A stretch of 64,000 nt of DNA. It comes from Limnohabitans sp. Rim8. Its GTDB lineage: Bacteria > Pseudomonadota > Gammaproteobacteria > Burkholderiales > Burkholderiaceae_C. A program made the translations under genes and the position numbers. The notes beneath the pieces were generated by a model. It was not told the DNA's origin, did no database searches, and worked only from the letters and a program-made list of their open reading frames with translations. The stretch spans positions 1-64,000 of the forward strand of contig NZ_CAMBNZ010000004.1 of NCBI RefSeq assembly GCF_945869175.1, in the 5' to 3' direction. The stretch's first letter is position 1. The number at the start of each line of letters is the position of its first letter. Positions 50,936-59,255 of the stretch are shown piece by piece.

Positions 50936-51943
50936 TCAAGCAGCGTCGTAGACGACTTCCAGCGAAGGCTTGATGTCTTCGTTCTTGCCCACCATGTCGA
51001 ACACGGTGGCAGGCTCGAGCACCACGTTGCGGCCAACCACGTCGGCGCTGAACAAGCCCAGCAACTGGTCTTGTGTTTGGGGTTTTGGTCGCATGGGGGG
51101 CGCTTCGGCCACGTTTTTAGCCAGCTCGGCAAACAACGGACCCCACTCGCCGTCGGGGCGGCCGATGATTTCATAGCTGGCGCTCTTGCGGCGGATGTCT
51201 TCGTTGGCCGGGATCGCGGCCAGCACAGGAATGCCGGCGTTGGAGGCAAAGGCCTGGGCTTCGCCCGTGCCGTCGTCTTTGTTGATGACCATGCCGGCCA
51301 CACCGACGTTGCCGCCCAGCTTGCGGAAATACTCCACGGCCGAGCAAACGTTGTTGGCCACGTACAGCGACTGCAAGTCGTTGCTGGCCACCACGATGAC
51401 CTTTTGGCACATGTCGCGGGCAATCGGCAGGCCGAAACCACCGCACACCACGTCGCCCAAGAAGTCGAGCAGCACGTAGTCAAAGCCCCAATCGTGGAAG
51501 CCTAATTTTTCGAGCGTTTCAAAGCCGTGAATGATGCCGCGGCCGCCGCAACCGCGACCGACTTCGGGGCCACCGAGTTCCATGGCGAACACGCCATCGC
51601 GCTTGAAGCACACATCGCCAATGCTGACGGCCTGGCCGGAGAGCTTCAGGCGCGATGAGGTCTCGATGATGGTGGGGCAAGCCTTGCCGCCAAACAGCAA
51701 ACTGGTGGTATCGCTCTTGGGGTCGCATCCAATCAACAGCACTTTTTTGCCTTGCTGCGCCATCATGTAAGACAGGTTGGCCAGCGTGAAACTTTTGCCA
51801 ATGCCGCCTTTGCCATAGATGGCAATGATTTGGGTCTCTTTGGTCACTTCACTGGTGCTGACGGCATCGGGTTCAACGTCGGCCTCGCGGCGCAGCACTT
51901 CGACAAATTTGATGGGCTGTGTGGTTGCGGTATCGGTGTTCAT
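50936..51943 (-). CDS. bchX: chlorophyllide reductase iron protein BchX
   Basis: NifH-like ATPase, 335 aa, with P-loop [17 protein letters not shown], cluster cysteines in GGPEVGRGCGGRG and [11 protein letters not shown], and an extended N-terminus as usual for BchX. It delivers electrons to BchYZ. ATG at 51943 overlaps the bchC stop (ATGA) and has a GGAG site. Confidence 0.96.
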   Translation of the reverse strand: MNTDTATTQPIKFVEVLRREADVEPDAVSTSEVTKETQIIAIYGKGGIGKSFTLANLSYMMAQQGKKVLLIGCDPKSDTTSLLFGGKACPTIIETSSRLKLSGQAVSIGDVCFKRDGVFAMELGGPEVGRGCGGRGIIHGFETLEKLGFHDWGFDYVLLDFLGDVVCGGFGLPIARDMCQKVIVVASNDLQSLYVANNVCSAVEYFRKLGGNVGVAGMVINKDDGTGEAQAFASNAGIPVLAAIPANEDIRRKSASYEIIGRPDGEWGPLFAELAKNVAEAPPMRPKPQTQDQLLGLFSADVVGRNVVLEPATVFDMVGKNEDIKPSLEVVYDAA

Positions 51944-52893
51944 GAGGAGGCACTCCAATCAAGGATCATCTTGAGACAGCTCGCATCTCCGAAGGCGGTC
52001 TCGTAGGCAGAACCAGCATCGGTCGATGGCTGGGTGTGTGTGATCAAACCGTCAAGTGACAAGCGGCCGGTGTTGACCAGCTCGTTGACAGCCAACAAAT
52101 CGGGGCGCTTCCACTCGGCGGCGATGCGCATGCGCGCTTCGCGCATGAAGGCCGGAGCGTAGGCAAATGAAAGGTCTTGTTTGTAAAAACCGGCCAGCAC
52201 CAGCTCGCCACCGGGGCGCAGGCGCTGGATCAGGCCATTGAGCAAGCTGCCGTCGCCGCTCACGTCGTAAATGGTTCGGTAGTCGCGGCGCGCGTCGTCT
52301 TGTGGATGCACCACGGTGTAACCTTCTGCCCCGGCAGAGCGCTCGCGCTGGGTTTCCCACACCGTGGGGGCCGGAAGGCCTGCAGCCACGGTCAGACGGG
52401 CCAACAAGCGCCCCATGACACCGTGGCCCACGATGAGCTCGGGGGCTTCAAAGGGCTCTTGCAGACCCCCGCCTGAGACAGCGTGGTAGGCCGTGGCGGC
52501 CAAGGCCAAAAGCACCGATTGCGCGCCCCGATGCTCGGCGACAGGCACCACTTTTTGCTCGTTCACGACCAAACGCGAAGCAGCACCACCAAACAAACTC
52601 TTGACCCCAGTGAAGCAATTGGCTCCCGGCACGAACACGCGCTGACCGGCTTGCACACCGGTGTCTGAAGCGCTGCGCACCACGCGGCCCACCGTCTCGT
52701 AACCAGGCACCAAGGGGTAACCCATGCCCGGAAAAGGAGGCATGCTGCCGTCCCAGAGCATGCGCTCGGTGCCGGTGCTGATGCCGCTGAATTCGACGGC
52801 CACTTCCAGCTGACCCGCCTGCAATGGCGGCAAGTCCAAGGCCTGCAAGGACAGGCTCCTGGGGTTGTTGAAGACAACGGCTTGGGATTTCAT
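51940..52893 (-). CDS. bchC: 3-hydroxyethyl bacteriochlorophyllide a dehydrogenase BchC
   Basis: Medium-chain dehydrogenase, 317 aa, that oxidises the C3 hydroxyethyl to acetyl. It has VEFSGISTGTERMLWDGSMPPFPGMGYPLVPGYETVG at the N-terminus and the coenzyme domain ELIVGHGVMGRLLARL. ATG at 52893 lies only 3 bp from a PpsR-type box; the frame extends upstream through both boxes without homology. Confidence 0.95.
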   Translation of the reverse strand: MKSQAVVFNNPRSLSLQALDLPPLQAGQLEVAVEFSGISTGTERMLWDGSMPPFPGMGYPLVPGYETVGRVVRSASDTGVQAGQRVFVPGANCFTGVKSLFGGAASRLVVNEQKVVPVAEHRGAQSVLLALAATAYHAVSGGGLQEPFEAPELIVGHGVMGRLLARLTVAAGLPAPTVWETQRERSAGAEGYTVVHPQDDARRDYRTIYDVSGDGSLLNGLIQRLRPGGELVLAGFYKQDLSFAYAPAFMREARMRIAAEWKRPDLLAVNELVNTGRLSLDGLITHTQPSTDAGSAYETAFGDASCLKMILDWSASS

Positions 52894-52896
52894 GGT

Positions 52897-52940
52897 TGTA
52901 TTTTTTGCTTTACAGTAAGTTATGTCAAATTTAATTGACA
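52897..52940 (-). promoter_or_regulatory. tandem PpsR-type boxes at the bchC promoter
   Basis: TGTCAAATTTAATTGACA at 52923-52940 and TGTATTTTTTGCTTTACA at 52897-52914 both fit TGT-N12-ACA, with starts exactly 26 bp apart (8-bp gap). Two palindromes 8 bp apart at bchC is the arrangement described for CrtJ in Rhodobacter capsulatus. They fill the gap between the crtF stop (52943) and bchC, so bchC has its own repressible promoter inside the superoperon. Confidence 0.8.
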
Positions 52941-52942
52941 CA

Positions 52943-54145
52943 TTAACTGAAAACCGAGGGTAAACACTGAGATTTGCGCCCCAAAAGGATGCGGGCATGG
53001 ATGGGCATGGCGTTAGGCACCAGTTCCACGTGCGTAAAACCCGCCTCTTGCATCATGGTTTGCAGCTCTTGCGGGGTACGCAGACGCCCAGCACCCATGG
53101 CCAGCAGGTAAAAGTGGAAATAGGCATCGGCAGAAGCTTCGGGCTGACCGGCTTCCTCGTCCGGCTGAGCCATGGGCTCGGCCAAGAGCAACACGCCGCC
53201 CACCGGCAAGGCGGCATGGGCTTTTTGCAAAATCTGACGCACCACCGCATCGGGGTGGTCGTGCGCCACGCGCACCAGGGTGATCAGGTCGGCACCTTCG
53301 GGCAAGGGATCGTCCAGAAAGCTGCCAGGGTGCAAGCTGACACGAGGGGTCAAACCCTTGGCCTGCAGACCCTCGCGGGCCAGTTCCAGCACGGGCGGCA
53401 GATCAAACATCTTGAACTGCAGATGCGGTGCATGCGCAGCCAACTCACTCACAAAACGTCCTTTGCCCGCGCCCACGTCCAGAACGCAGCGGTGCTCGGC
53501 AAAAAAGTAGGAGGTCAAAATTTCTTGCACCACAAAGCCCTGTGAAGCGGCCATCAGCTGCGAATAACGGGTGAACTTGTCCACCTCCGCTGCAGGCATG
53601 ACCACAGGCGGTTTTTCATGGGCGTAAGGCCAGTACTCGGCCATGCCACCGCTCCAGGCGTTGCTCAAAAACTGCAGCGGGTCCTGCATGTCTTGGTAAA
53701 GCAGATGGTTGTGCTCGATCATTTGGGCGATGCCCTCATGCTGTGCCAATGGCACCCCCAAAGGACCCAAGCCAAAACGGCCATGGCTGCGGTGCTCCAG
53801 CAGGCCCAGCGCCACGGCCGACAGCAGCAAGCGCTGCAGCACGGCCGGGGCCAAACCCGTGCGGCGCGACAAATCGGTCAAGTCAGCGGGTGCCTGGTGC
53901 AGGGCGCGAAACAGGTCCAGCCGGACGCAACCCAGCAACACTTGGCTGTGCACAAAACCCGCCATCAAATCGAACAATTGACGGGTGCGGCGGCGTGTCA
54001 GCCAGCGCGTGATGGGATTGCCCAAGGACCAACGGTACAAACCGGGGTGTGCGTACCAGCGCTCCAATCGGGCCTGCCAGGCGTCCTTGAAGGCCGCGTC
54101 CGAAGGGTGGGCCTGCACAGCGGCCAGATCCAGAGGTTGGGACAT
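52943..54145 (-). CDS. crtF: hydroxyneurosporene O-methyltransferase CrtF
   Basis: SAM-dependent O-methyltransferase, 400 aa, with an N-terminal winged-helix dimerisation region and SAM motif CVLDVGAGKGRFVSEL, then LITLVRVAHDHPD. It methylates the 1-hydroxy group made by CrtC. AAGGAAA precedes ATG 54145. Directly downstream of crtE. Confidence 0.93.
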   Translation of the reverse strand: MSQPLDLAAVQAHPSDAAFKDAWQARLERWYAHPGLYRWSLGNPITRWLTRRRTRQLFDLMAGFVHSQVLLGCVRLDLFRALHQAPADLTDLSRRTGLAPAVLQRLLLSAVALGLLEHRSHGRFGLGPLGVPLAQHEGIAQMIEHNHLLYQDMQDPLQFLSNAWSGGMAEYWPYAHEKPPVVMPAAEVDKFTRYSQLMAASQGFVVQEILTSYFFAEHRCVLDVGAGKGRFVSELAAHAPHLQFKMFDLPPVLELAREGLQAKGLTPRVSLHPGSFLDDPLPEGADLITLVRVAHDHPDAVVRQILQKAHAALPVGGVLLLAEPMAQPDEEAGQPEASADAYFHFYLLAMGAGRLRTPQELQTMMQEAGFTHVELVPNAMPIHARILLGRKSQCLPSVFS

Positions 54146-54177
54146 GCGGTTTCCTTTGTGTCTTACAAACTGCTCGC

Positions 54178-55092
54178 TCAGTGCGGGGCACTGATGCGGG
54201 CCGTGGCCACCGCCGGATGGGTTTTGAAATAGCCTTCGCACAAGGACTTGGGCACCAAGCGTTCGGCTTCCAACTGCACCAGTTGTCGCAACATGTCTCG
54301 GCAAGAACAGGCCGGAATCGACGACGCAGCCTGCTCGATCAAATGGTCAAAGTGGGCGATCGCCCCATCCAGACCCAGTGCTTGAGCCGAGCTGGGACGG
54401 GCATGCAAAGCGTCTTGGCCGCTGGGCTTGCCCAAAGTCGCCGCATCAGCGATGACGTCGCGGATGTCGTCGGCCACTTGGTAAGCCTCGCCCAAAAAGC
54501 TGCCCAAAGGTGCCCAAGGCTCGGGCTCATATCCGCAGCTGAGTGCGCCCGCACAAGTGGCCGAAACGAACAAGGCCCCGGTCTTGGCGCGTTGGTATTG
54601 ACCCAAGTCGGCACTGGTTTCGCACTCCCAGGCTTGCCCAGCCACAATGCCATTTGGCAAGCCCACGCCGGCCGTCATGTTGTCCATCAACTGGATCAGC
54701 CGGTCCGGCCGCTGCACGCCGGCTTGCAGCAACACACGGTAGGCCATGACGATCAGGCCATCACCGGCCAGCAGCGCCAGCGGCTCGCTGAAAGCCTTGT
54801 GCACCGTGGGCAGGCCACGCCGGGTGTCGGCGTTGTCAAATGCAGGCATGTCGTCGTGCACCAAAGAAGCGCAGTGCATCAATTCGAGTGCCACCCCAGC
54901 CGCATTGGTCAGCTGGGGTGCATCGTCACCACACGCGGTGGCCACAGCCATGCACAGCTGCGGGCGGATTCGGGCACCGCCTGAAAATACCGCATGCCGC
55001 ATGGCTGCGACCAACCGGGGCGGTGCACCCACACCTGCGGCCAATTCAAAATGGGTGCTCAGGGCTTGCTCAGCGCGTATCAACAGACTCAT
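54178..55092 (-). CDS. crtE: geranylgeranyl diphosphate synthase CrtE
   Basis: Trans-isoprenyl diphosphate synthase, 304 aa. The first Asp-rich motif is LVHDDMPAFDNADTRRG and the second is YQVADDIRDVIAD. It supplies GGPP for carotenoids and for BChl esterification. First gene of the long minus-strand superoperon. Confidence 0.95.
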   Translation of the reverse strand: MSLLIRAEQALSTHFELAAGVGAPPRLVAAMRHAVFSGGARIRPQLCMAVATACGDDAPQLTNAAGVALELMHCASLVHDDMPAFDNADTRRGLPTVHKAFSEPLALLAGDGLIVMAYRVLLQAGVQRPDRLIQLMDNMTAGVGLPNGIVAGQAWECETSADLGQYQRAKTGALFVSATCAGALSCGYEPEPWAPLGSFLGEAYQVADDIRDVIADAATLGKPSGQDALHARPSSAQALGLDGAIAHFDHLIEQAASSIPACSCRDMLRQLVQLEAERLVPKSLCEGYFKTHPAVATARISAPH

Positions 55093-55114
55093 GGGACCTC
55101 CGATCGAGAAGTCC

Positions 55115-55184
55115 TGTCAACTCAAGCTGACAGGCATAAGTGTCAATATAACCTGATAATCAAGGCTGTCAATAATTAATGACA
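55115..55184 (-). promoter_or_regulatory. crtE promoter with three phased PpsR-type boxes
   Basis: Boxes start at 55115 (TGTCAACTCAAGCTGACA, perfect), 55141 (TGTCAATATAACCTGATA, one mismatch) and 55167 (TGTCAATAATTAATGACA, perfect): exactly 26 bp apart each. On the minus strand TTGACA (55172-55167) and TATATT (55150-55145) form a -35/-10 pair with 16 bp spacing, covered by the outer and middle boxes. The divergent 57-aa ORF starts at 55210, so the array could serve both directions. Confidence 0.82.
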
Positions 55185-55209
55185 CATTGCCGAGTAGAAG
55201 GGGGAAATC

Positions 55210-55383
55210 ATGGGAATTTGGTTGGAACTGGGTATTTTTGGCTTGGTGTTCGTGTTCGCGTTTTGGCAAATGCGCGACGTGCGCAAGGCCCAGGAACAAA
55301 CGCGCCAGCAGAGGGCGCGAGAAAAAGCGGCTCAAGAGGCCGCTGAACAAACCACAGTGAAAGCGAACGATGAAAAGCCGTGA
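55210..55383 (+). CDS. 57-aa single-span membrane protein divergent from crtE
   Basis: A GAAGGGGG site precedes the ATG. One N-terminal hydrophobic helix (IWLELGIFGLVFVFAFWQM) is followed by a highly charged Gln/Glu/Lys/Ala-rich helix, likely a coiled coil (RKAQEQTRQQRAREKAAQEA). I do not recognise the family. Its start lies 26 bp past the last PpsR-type box, so it probably belongs to the photosynthesis regulon. Confidence 0.65.
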   Translation: MGIWLELGIFGLVFVFAFWQMRDVRKAQEQTRQQRAREKAAQEAAEQTTVKANDEKP

Positions 55384-55419
55384 TGCACATCGCACCAGAA
55401 GGCTTGACCTGGCGCCAAG

Positions 55420-55602
55420 ATGGGTCTCAGCTCCGACAAGCCATCACACGCTCACCTGATGACCAGTTACCTGGGCAAAGCCATCCAAGTCATGGGCGTG
55501 AAGGTGTCTCCAGAATTGGTGGCGGGGCTCAGCACCCCAGTGGTGGTGTTCTTTTGCTGGCGCATGGCGCAAAAAATCCACCGCAGCCTTCATGGCGCCT
55601 GA
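55420..55602 (+). CDS. possible 60-aa small protein after the 57-aa ORF
   Basis: An ORF 36 bp downstream in the same direction. An internal ATG at 55459 would give a 47-aa version (MTSYLGKAIQVMGVKVSPEL, then a hydrophobic VAGLSTPVVVFFCW and a basic end). No clear ribosome-binding site is seen at either start. It is better supported than the overlapping 128-aa frame, which has no recognisable features. Function unknown. Confidence 0.4.
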   Translation: MGLSSDKPSHAHLMTSYLGKAIQVMGVKVSPELVAGLSTPVVVFFCWRMAQKIHRSLHGA

Positions 55603-55668
55603 GGTATGGTGACTTGACCGCAGGCGAGTACGATTCCATAGAGCCTAATGCACCTGTCGGAATAAGCA

Positions 55669-56547
55669 TCAAACAACGCTTCGATGTCTGGCAATACAGG
55701 TGTCAAGCACTTCTGAATGGTCTTTTTGCCACCAATTTTCCGTGGAAAAAATTTCAACCTCGCTGAAGCCCTGAAATCCTTGCGCCTCCACCCAACTGCG
55801 AATTTTGGGGATGTCGATTACCCCATCGCCCATCATGCCGCGGTCATTGAGCAAATCACGGGTAGGTGTCAGCCAATCGCAAACGTGGAAAGCCAGCAGC
55901 CTGCTTTGACCCGCACGTTCAATTTGTTGCTGCAGTTTAGGGTCCCACCAGACATGGTAAACATCCACCGCAACACCCAAGGCTCCAGATTGACCAGGGT
56001 CTAACTGGTCACAGACATCCAATGCTTGCTCCAGTGTATTGATGCAAGCCCTGTCGGCCGCGTACATGGGATGCAGGGGTTCAATGGCCAAGGGCATGTG
56101 GCAGGACTTGGCATAGAACAACAGTTTTTCAATGCCTTCCAACACTTGATCGCGGGCATGTGCGATGTTTTTGTGTACAGCTTGACCTGCCAATGCGCCA
56201 GGCAACCCGCCCACCACCAAAACCAAACAATTTGCATTGAGCTCACAGGCCTCATCAACTGCTTGACGGTTGTCTGCATCTGCGGCTTGAATGCCAGCCA
56301 CCGTAGCGGCAGGAAACATGCCTCCGCGACAATACCCCGACAGTTTCAAATTGTATTTTTTGACCAACCTTGAAACCGTGTTTAAACCCACAGCAGCGAC
56401 TTGATCGCGCCATGGCGATATCACCTGGATGTCACGGCGAACACACGCCTCGATGATGTCGGTCAAAGGCAAATCTTGACCACGGCTCTTCCGCACCGTG
56501 GCGGTGTTGACAGAGAGCCAGTCATTGCTTTGTGAAAAATCACGCAT
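55669..56547 (-). CDS. sugar phosphate isomerase/epimerase family (TIM barrel)
   Basis: 292 aa, AP-endonuclease-2/xylose-isomerase-like TIM barrel: SPWRDQVAAVGLNTVSRLV, PLAIEPLHPMYAADRACIN (metal-binding Glu/His), GVAVDVYHVWWDPKL (Asp/His) and a C-terminal GFSEVEIFSTENWWQ. Likely an isomerase, epimerase or dehydratase of a sugar-derived acid or ketose. It is the last gene of a catabolic cluster transcribed away from the TetR gene. Confidence 0.8.
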   Translation of the reverse strand: MRDFSQSNDWLSVNTATVRKSRGQDLPLTDIIEACVRRDIQVISPWRDQVAAVGLNTVSRLVKKYNLKLSGYCRGGMFPAATVAGIQAADADNRQAVDEACELNANCLVLVVGGLPGALAGQAVHKNIAHARDQVLEGIEKLLFYAKSCHMPLAIEPLHPMYAADRACINTLEQALDVCDQLDPGQSGALGVAVDVYHVWWDPKLQQQIERAGQSRLLAFHVCDWLTPTRDLLNDRGMMGDGVIDIPKIRSWVEAQGFQGFSEVEIFSTENWWQKDHSEVLDTCIARHRSVV

Positions 56548-56556
56548 GGTTGAAGT

Positions 56557-57486
56557 TCATGGGTTGGATTGACGCACTGTTTTTTCTCGTCGCATTTGCA
56601 AAATGATGGCGGCATTGTCCAACTCGCCATCGCCCTGCTCCATCGCCTTGCGCATCAATTGAAAATGGGTCTGGGAGAGGGGCAAATTTTGCGAACTGCT
56701 CTGCGCCATGTCCAGCATCAATTGAACATCTTTCAAATGTTGTCGAATGCGAGACTGCGGCTCAAATTGCCCATCTACCATCATTGGGCCTTTCACAACG
56801 GCAGCCTCTGATCGGGCTGGCGTCTTCAAGACCAGTTGTAAAAATGTCGCGGGTTGAATGCCCAGGGTTTGTGCAAACACCATGCCTTCGGCCAGTGCGG
56901 CCCTGTTCAAGCCCAACACCAAATTGGTCGCCAATTTGGCTTTGGCCGCCATACCCGCACCACCCACATGCACACTGCAATTAGCCAATGCGCTCAAAAC
57001 ACGATGGACGCTCTCTATGTGGTGCGCATCACCACCCAAAAGCAATGTGGCTTCACCGTTTTCAATTTGCACACTCGAGCCCGACAAAGGCGCCTCGATC
57101 AAACGGATGTTGATCAAAGCCAAGCTTTCTGATAATTCAGCCAACTTGAAAGGGTCACCTGTAGAACAATCAATCAGCGTCAGAGGTGTTGGAAGTGTCT
57201 GCGCCATAGCACGAAGATGCCGTTGGATTTGATCGACCACATCGACAACACCTGCCGTATCGAACACCGCAAGAACCAAAGTATGGGTTTGCTCAAGCAT
57301 GCTCGGGACCGATGCGCTTGTCTTGAAGTCCGCGGCTTCAAAAGCTTGAACAGCATCAGCGCAAACATCAAACCCGATACAGTCATATCCCGCTGCTCTC
57401 AAGCGCTTGGCCAAAGCGGTTCCAACCAAACCCAAACCCACTATCCCAATGCAATTGTTGGACACCAAAGCAGCGGCTGGGCTCAT
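56557..57486 (-). CDS. 3-hydroxyisobutyrate-dehydrogenase-like NAD(P)-dependent oxidoreductase
   Basis: 309 aa from ATG 57486. The N-terminal Rossmann motif is IGIVGLGLVGTALAKRL, followed by DCSTGDP and EAPLSGSSVQIENGEATLLLGG (the family DAPVSGG-like region) and a catalytic-lysine context MAAKAKLATNLVLG. Oxidises a beta-hydroxy acid or reduces the semialdehyde or tartronate-type product. A longer frame to 57555 overlaps the upstream SDR gene. Confidence 0.8.
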   Translation of the reverse strand: MSPAAALVSNNCIGIVGLGLVGTALAKRLRAAGYDCIGFDVCADAVQAFEAADFKTSASVPSMLEQTHTLVLAVFDTAGVVDVVDQIQRHLRAMAQTLPTPLTLIDCSTGDPFKLAELSESLALINIRLIEAPLSGSSVQIENGEATLLLGGDAHHIESVHRVLSALANCSVHVGGAGMAAKAKLATNLVLGLNRAALAEGMVFAQTLGIQPATFLQLVLKTPARSEAAVVKGPMMVDGQFEPQSRIRQHLKDVQLMLDMAQSSSQNLPLSQTHFQLMRKAMEQGDGELDNAAIILQMRREKTVRQSNP

Positions 57487-57520
57487 GGGTTGATTGGATT
57501 GAGATTTGATTGAAAGAAAA

Positions 57521-58231
57521 TCACCGCTGGACAGACGAGCCACCACAAATTGCAATGTCTTGACCCGTGATGGCCGCAGCCTCTGGACATATCAAATAAG
57601 CCACCAAACCAGCAACTTCATCGGGTTGAATCAAGCGACCGATCGGTGGCAATTGAGCTGTGGTGTTGGCCCGAGCAGGGTCTTTGAGCATCGGTGTGTC
57701 TGTTGCAGCTGGAGACACAACGTTGACTGTCACGCCATGCACAATGCATTCTGCAGCCCAACTTCTTGCCAAAGACAACAGTGCAGCTTTGGTCGCTGCA
57801 TATTGGCTCCGCCCCGCAATGCCAGACGAGACTCGGCTGCCCACCAAAATCATTCGCCCCTGCTTTGCTTGCTGCATGATGGGCAAAACACGATTGGCCA
57901 ATTGGGTCGCCACATCCACATGCAATTGCCACATCAATTGGCCCGCCTTGGGGTCCAGCAAGCCTAAACGTCCAACCCTAAAGATACCCGCAGCATGCAC
58001 CAGCACTTTAGGCAAATGTGCATTCAATATGGTGTCCAACACACCCTCCAGTGCTTGAGCTTGGGTCAGGTCAAGTTGCCAAGATGTAAATAAAGGGTTT
58101 CTCAATGACGATGACGCCATGTCCAGACCATGAACGTTCCATCCTTCGTTGAGCAGCTTGGTGGCAATCGCTTGGCCAATGCCCGAACTCGTTCCGGTCA
58201 CAATGGCACAAGAAGGATGAATCACTGACAC
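57521..58231 (-). CDS. short-chain dehydrogenase/reductase
   Basis: Classical SDR, 236 aa: cofactor motif VTGTSSGIGQAIA, structural VLVHAAG, and active-site Tyr-x-x-x-Lys in SQYAATKAALLSLARSWAAE. The NAG motif is replaced by HAAG. Substrate unknown; probably oxidises a hydroxyl on the pathway intermediate handled by neighbouring enzymes. Confidence 0.85.
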   Translation of the reverse strand: MSVIHPSCAIVTGTSSGIGQAIATKLLNEGWNVHGLDMASSSLRNPLFTSWQLDLTQAQALEGVLDTILNAHLPKVLVHAAGIFRVGRLGLLDPKAGQLMWQLHVDVATQLANRVLPIMQQAKQGRMILVGSRVSSGIAGRSQYAATKAALLSLARSWAAECIVHGVTVNVVSPAATDTPMLKDPARANTTAQLPPIGRLIQPDEVAGLVAYLICPEAAAITGQDIAICGGSSVQR

Positions 58232-58239
58232 GGGCTATT

Positions 58240-59223
58240 TCAATCTACAGCGATTTTCTTGTCGGCAATGATCTTGCCTGAAATGGCCATATCGTCTGCT
58301 TGAAATTTGGCAAACTCAGCCACGCTGCCACCTGCAGGCACAATGCCATCTGCAATCAAGCGATCGCGCATCTCACCCGACAAGGCCTTGTTGACCGCCA
58401 CATTGAGTTTTTGAACCATGTCGACGGGTAATTTGGCGGGGCCCCACAAGCCGTACCAACTGGCACACTGAAAATCCGGGATTGTTTCAGAGACTGTGGC
58501 CACATCTGGCAAATTGGGCAAGCGTTTGGCAGAAGTCACCCCGACCACCTTGAGCTGTCCATTTTTGTGAAATTGGACAGAACCCAACACAGGGTCAATG
58601 AAGCCTTCAATCTGTCCACCCACCAAATCTGTCATGGCGGGGCCCGTTCCTTTGTAAGGGACGATGGCAATTTGCGTCCCCGTGACTTGCTCTAATTTCA
58701 CAGTGCACAAATGACCTGCAGAACCAATCGAGCCCACTGCAAAATTCATCTTTCCGGGGTTCGCCTTTGCGGCCGCGACCCATCCTTTGACATCCGAGAC
58801 ACCCAGCTTGTTGCTGATGGCAATGGACAAGGGTGCTGATGCCACCAGGCCAATGGGGGTGAAATCTGTCTGAACCTTGTAGGGTACCGATTTCATGGTC
58901 ATGGGGGCGGTCACAAAAGTACTGGCGTTAAACAACAAGGTGTAGCCATCCGGGTTGGACTTGGCCACGGCATCCGCACCAATGATGCCGTTTCCACCGG
59001 GTCGGTTTTCAACCACAAAGTTTTGTCCCAACTGCTCACCGACTTTGAGCGCCAGCATGCGACCAATTTTGTCCAGGGTGCCACCGGGCGGAAATGGGAT
59101 GATGACTTTGACAGGTTTTTCGGGGTAGTTGGATGCAGGCTGTGCCCAAGCACCACCGACAGCCCATGCCAAAGTCATGCCGACTGCAGCCAGTTGGATG
59201 GATGGATAGCAAAAAAGTTTCAT
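58240..59223 (-). CDS. Bug-family tripartite tricarboxylate transporter receptor
   Basis: Periplasmic substrate-binding protein, 327 aa, with a signal peptide ending near WAVGGAWAQ and the Bug/TctC hallmarks YPEKPVKVIIPFPPGGTLDKIGRML and VENRPGGNGIIGADAVAKS. It would present an organic acid or sugar acid to a TctAB permease, which is not in the window. One of two such receptors in this operon. Confidence 0.88.
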   Translation of the reverse strand: MKLFCYPSIQLAAVGMTLAWAVGGAWAQPASNYPEKPVKVIIPFPPGGTLDKIGRMLALKVGEQLGQNFVVENRPGGNGIIGADAVAKSNPDGYTLLFNASTFVTAPMTMKSVPYKVQTDFTPIGLVASAPLSIAISNKLGVSDVKGWVAAAKANPGKMNFAVGSIGSAGHLCTVKLEQVTGTQIAIVPYKGTGPAMTDLVGGQIEGFIDPVLGSVQFHKNGQLKVVGVTSAKRLPNLPDVATVSETIPDFQCASWYGLWGPAKLPVDMVQKLNVAVNKALSGEMRDRLIADGIVPAGGSVAEFAKFQADDMAISGKIIADKKIAVD

Positions 59224-59255
59224 GATGTCTCCTCTTGATGGAAATTTCGCCTAGC

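Noticed and set aside
55380-55766. 128-codon plus-strand frame after the 57-aa ORF
   Set aside because: No recognisable features, runs into the opposite-strand isomerase gene; the 60-aa frame inside the same stretch is more protein-like.
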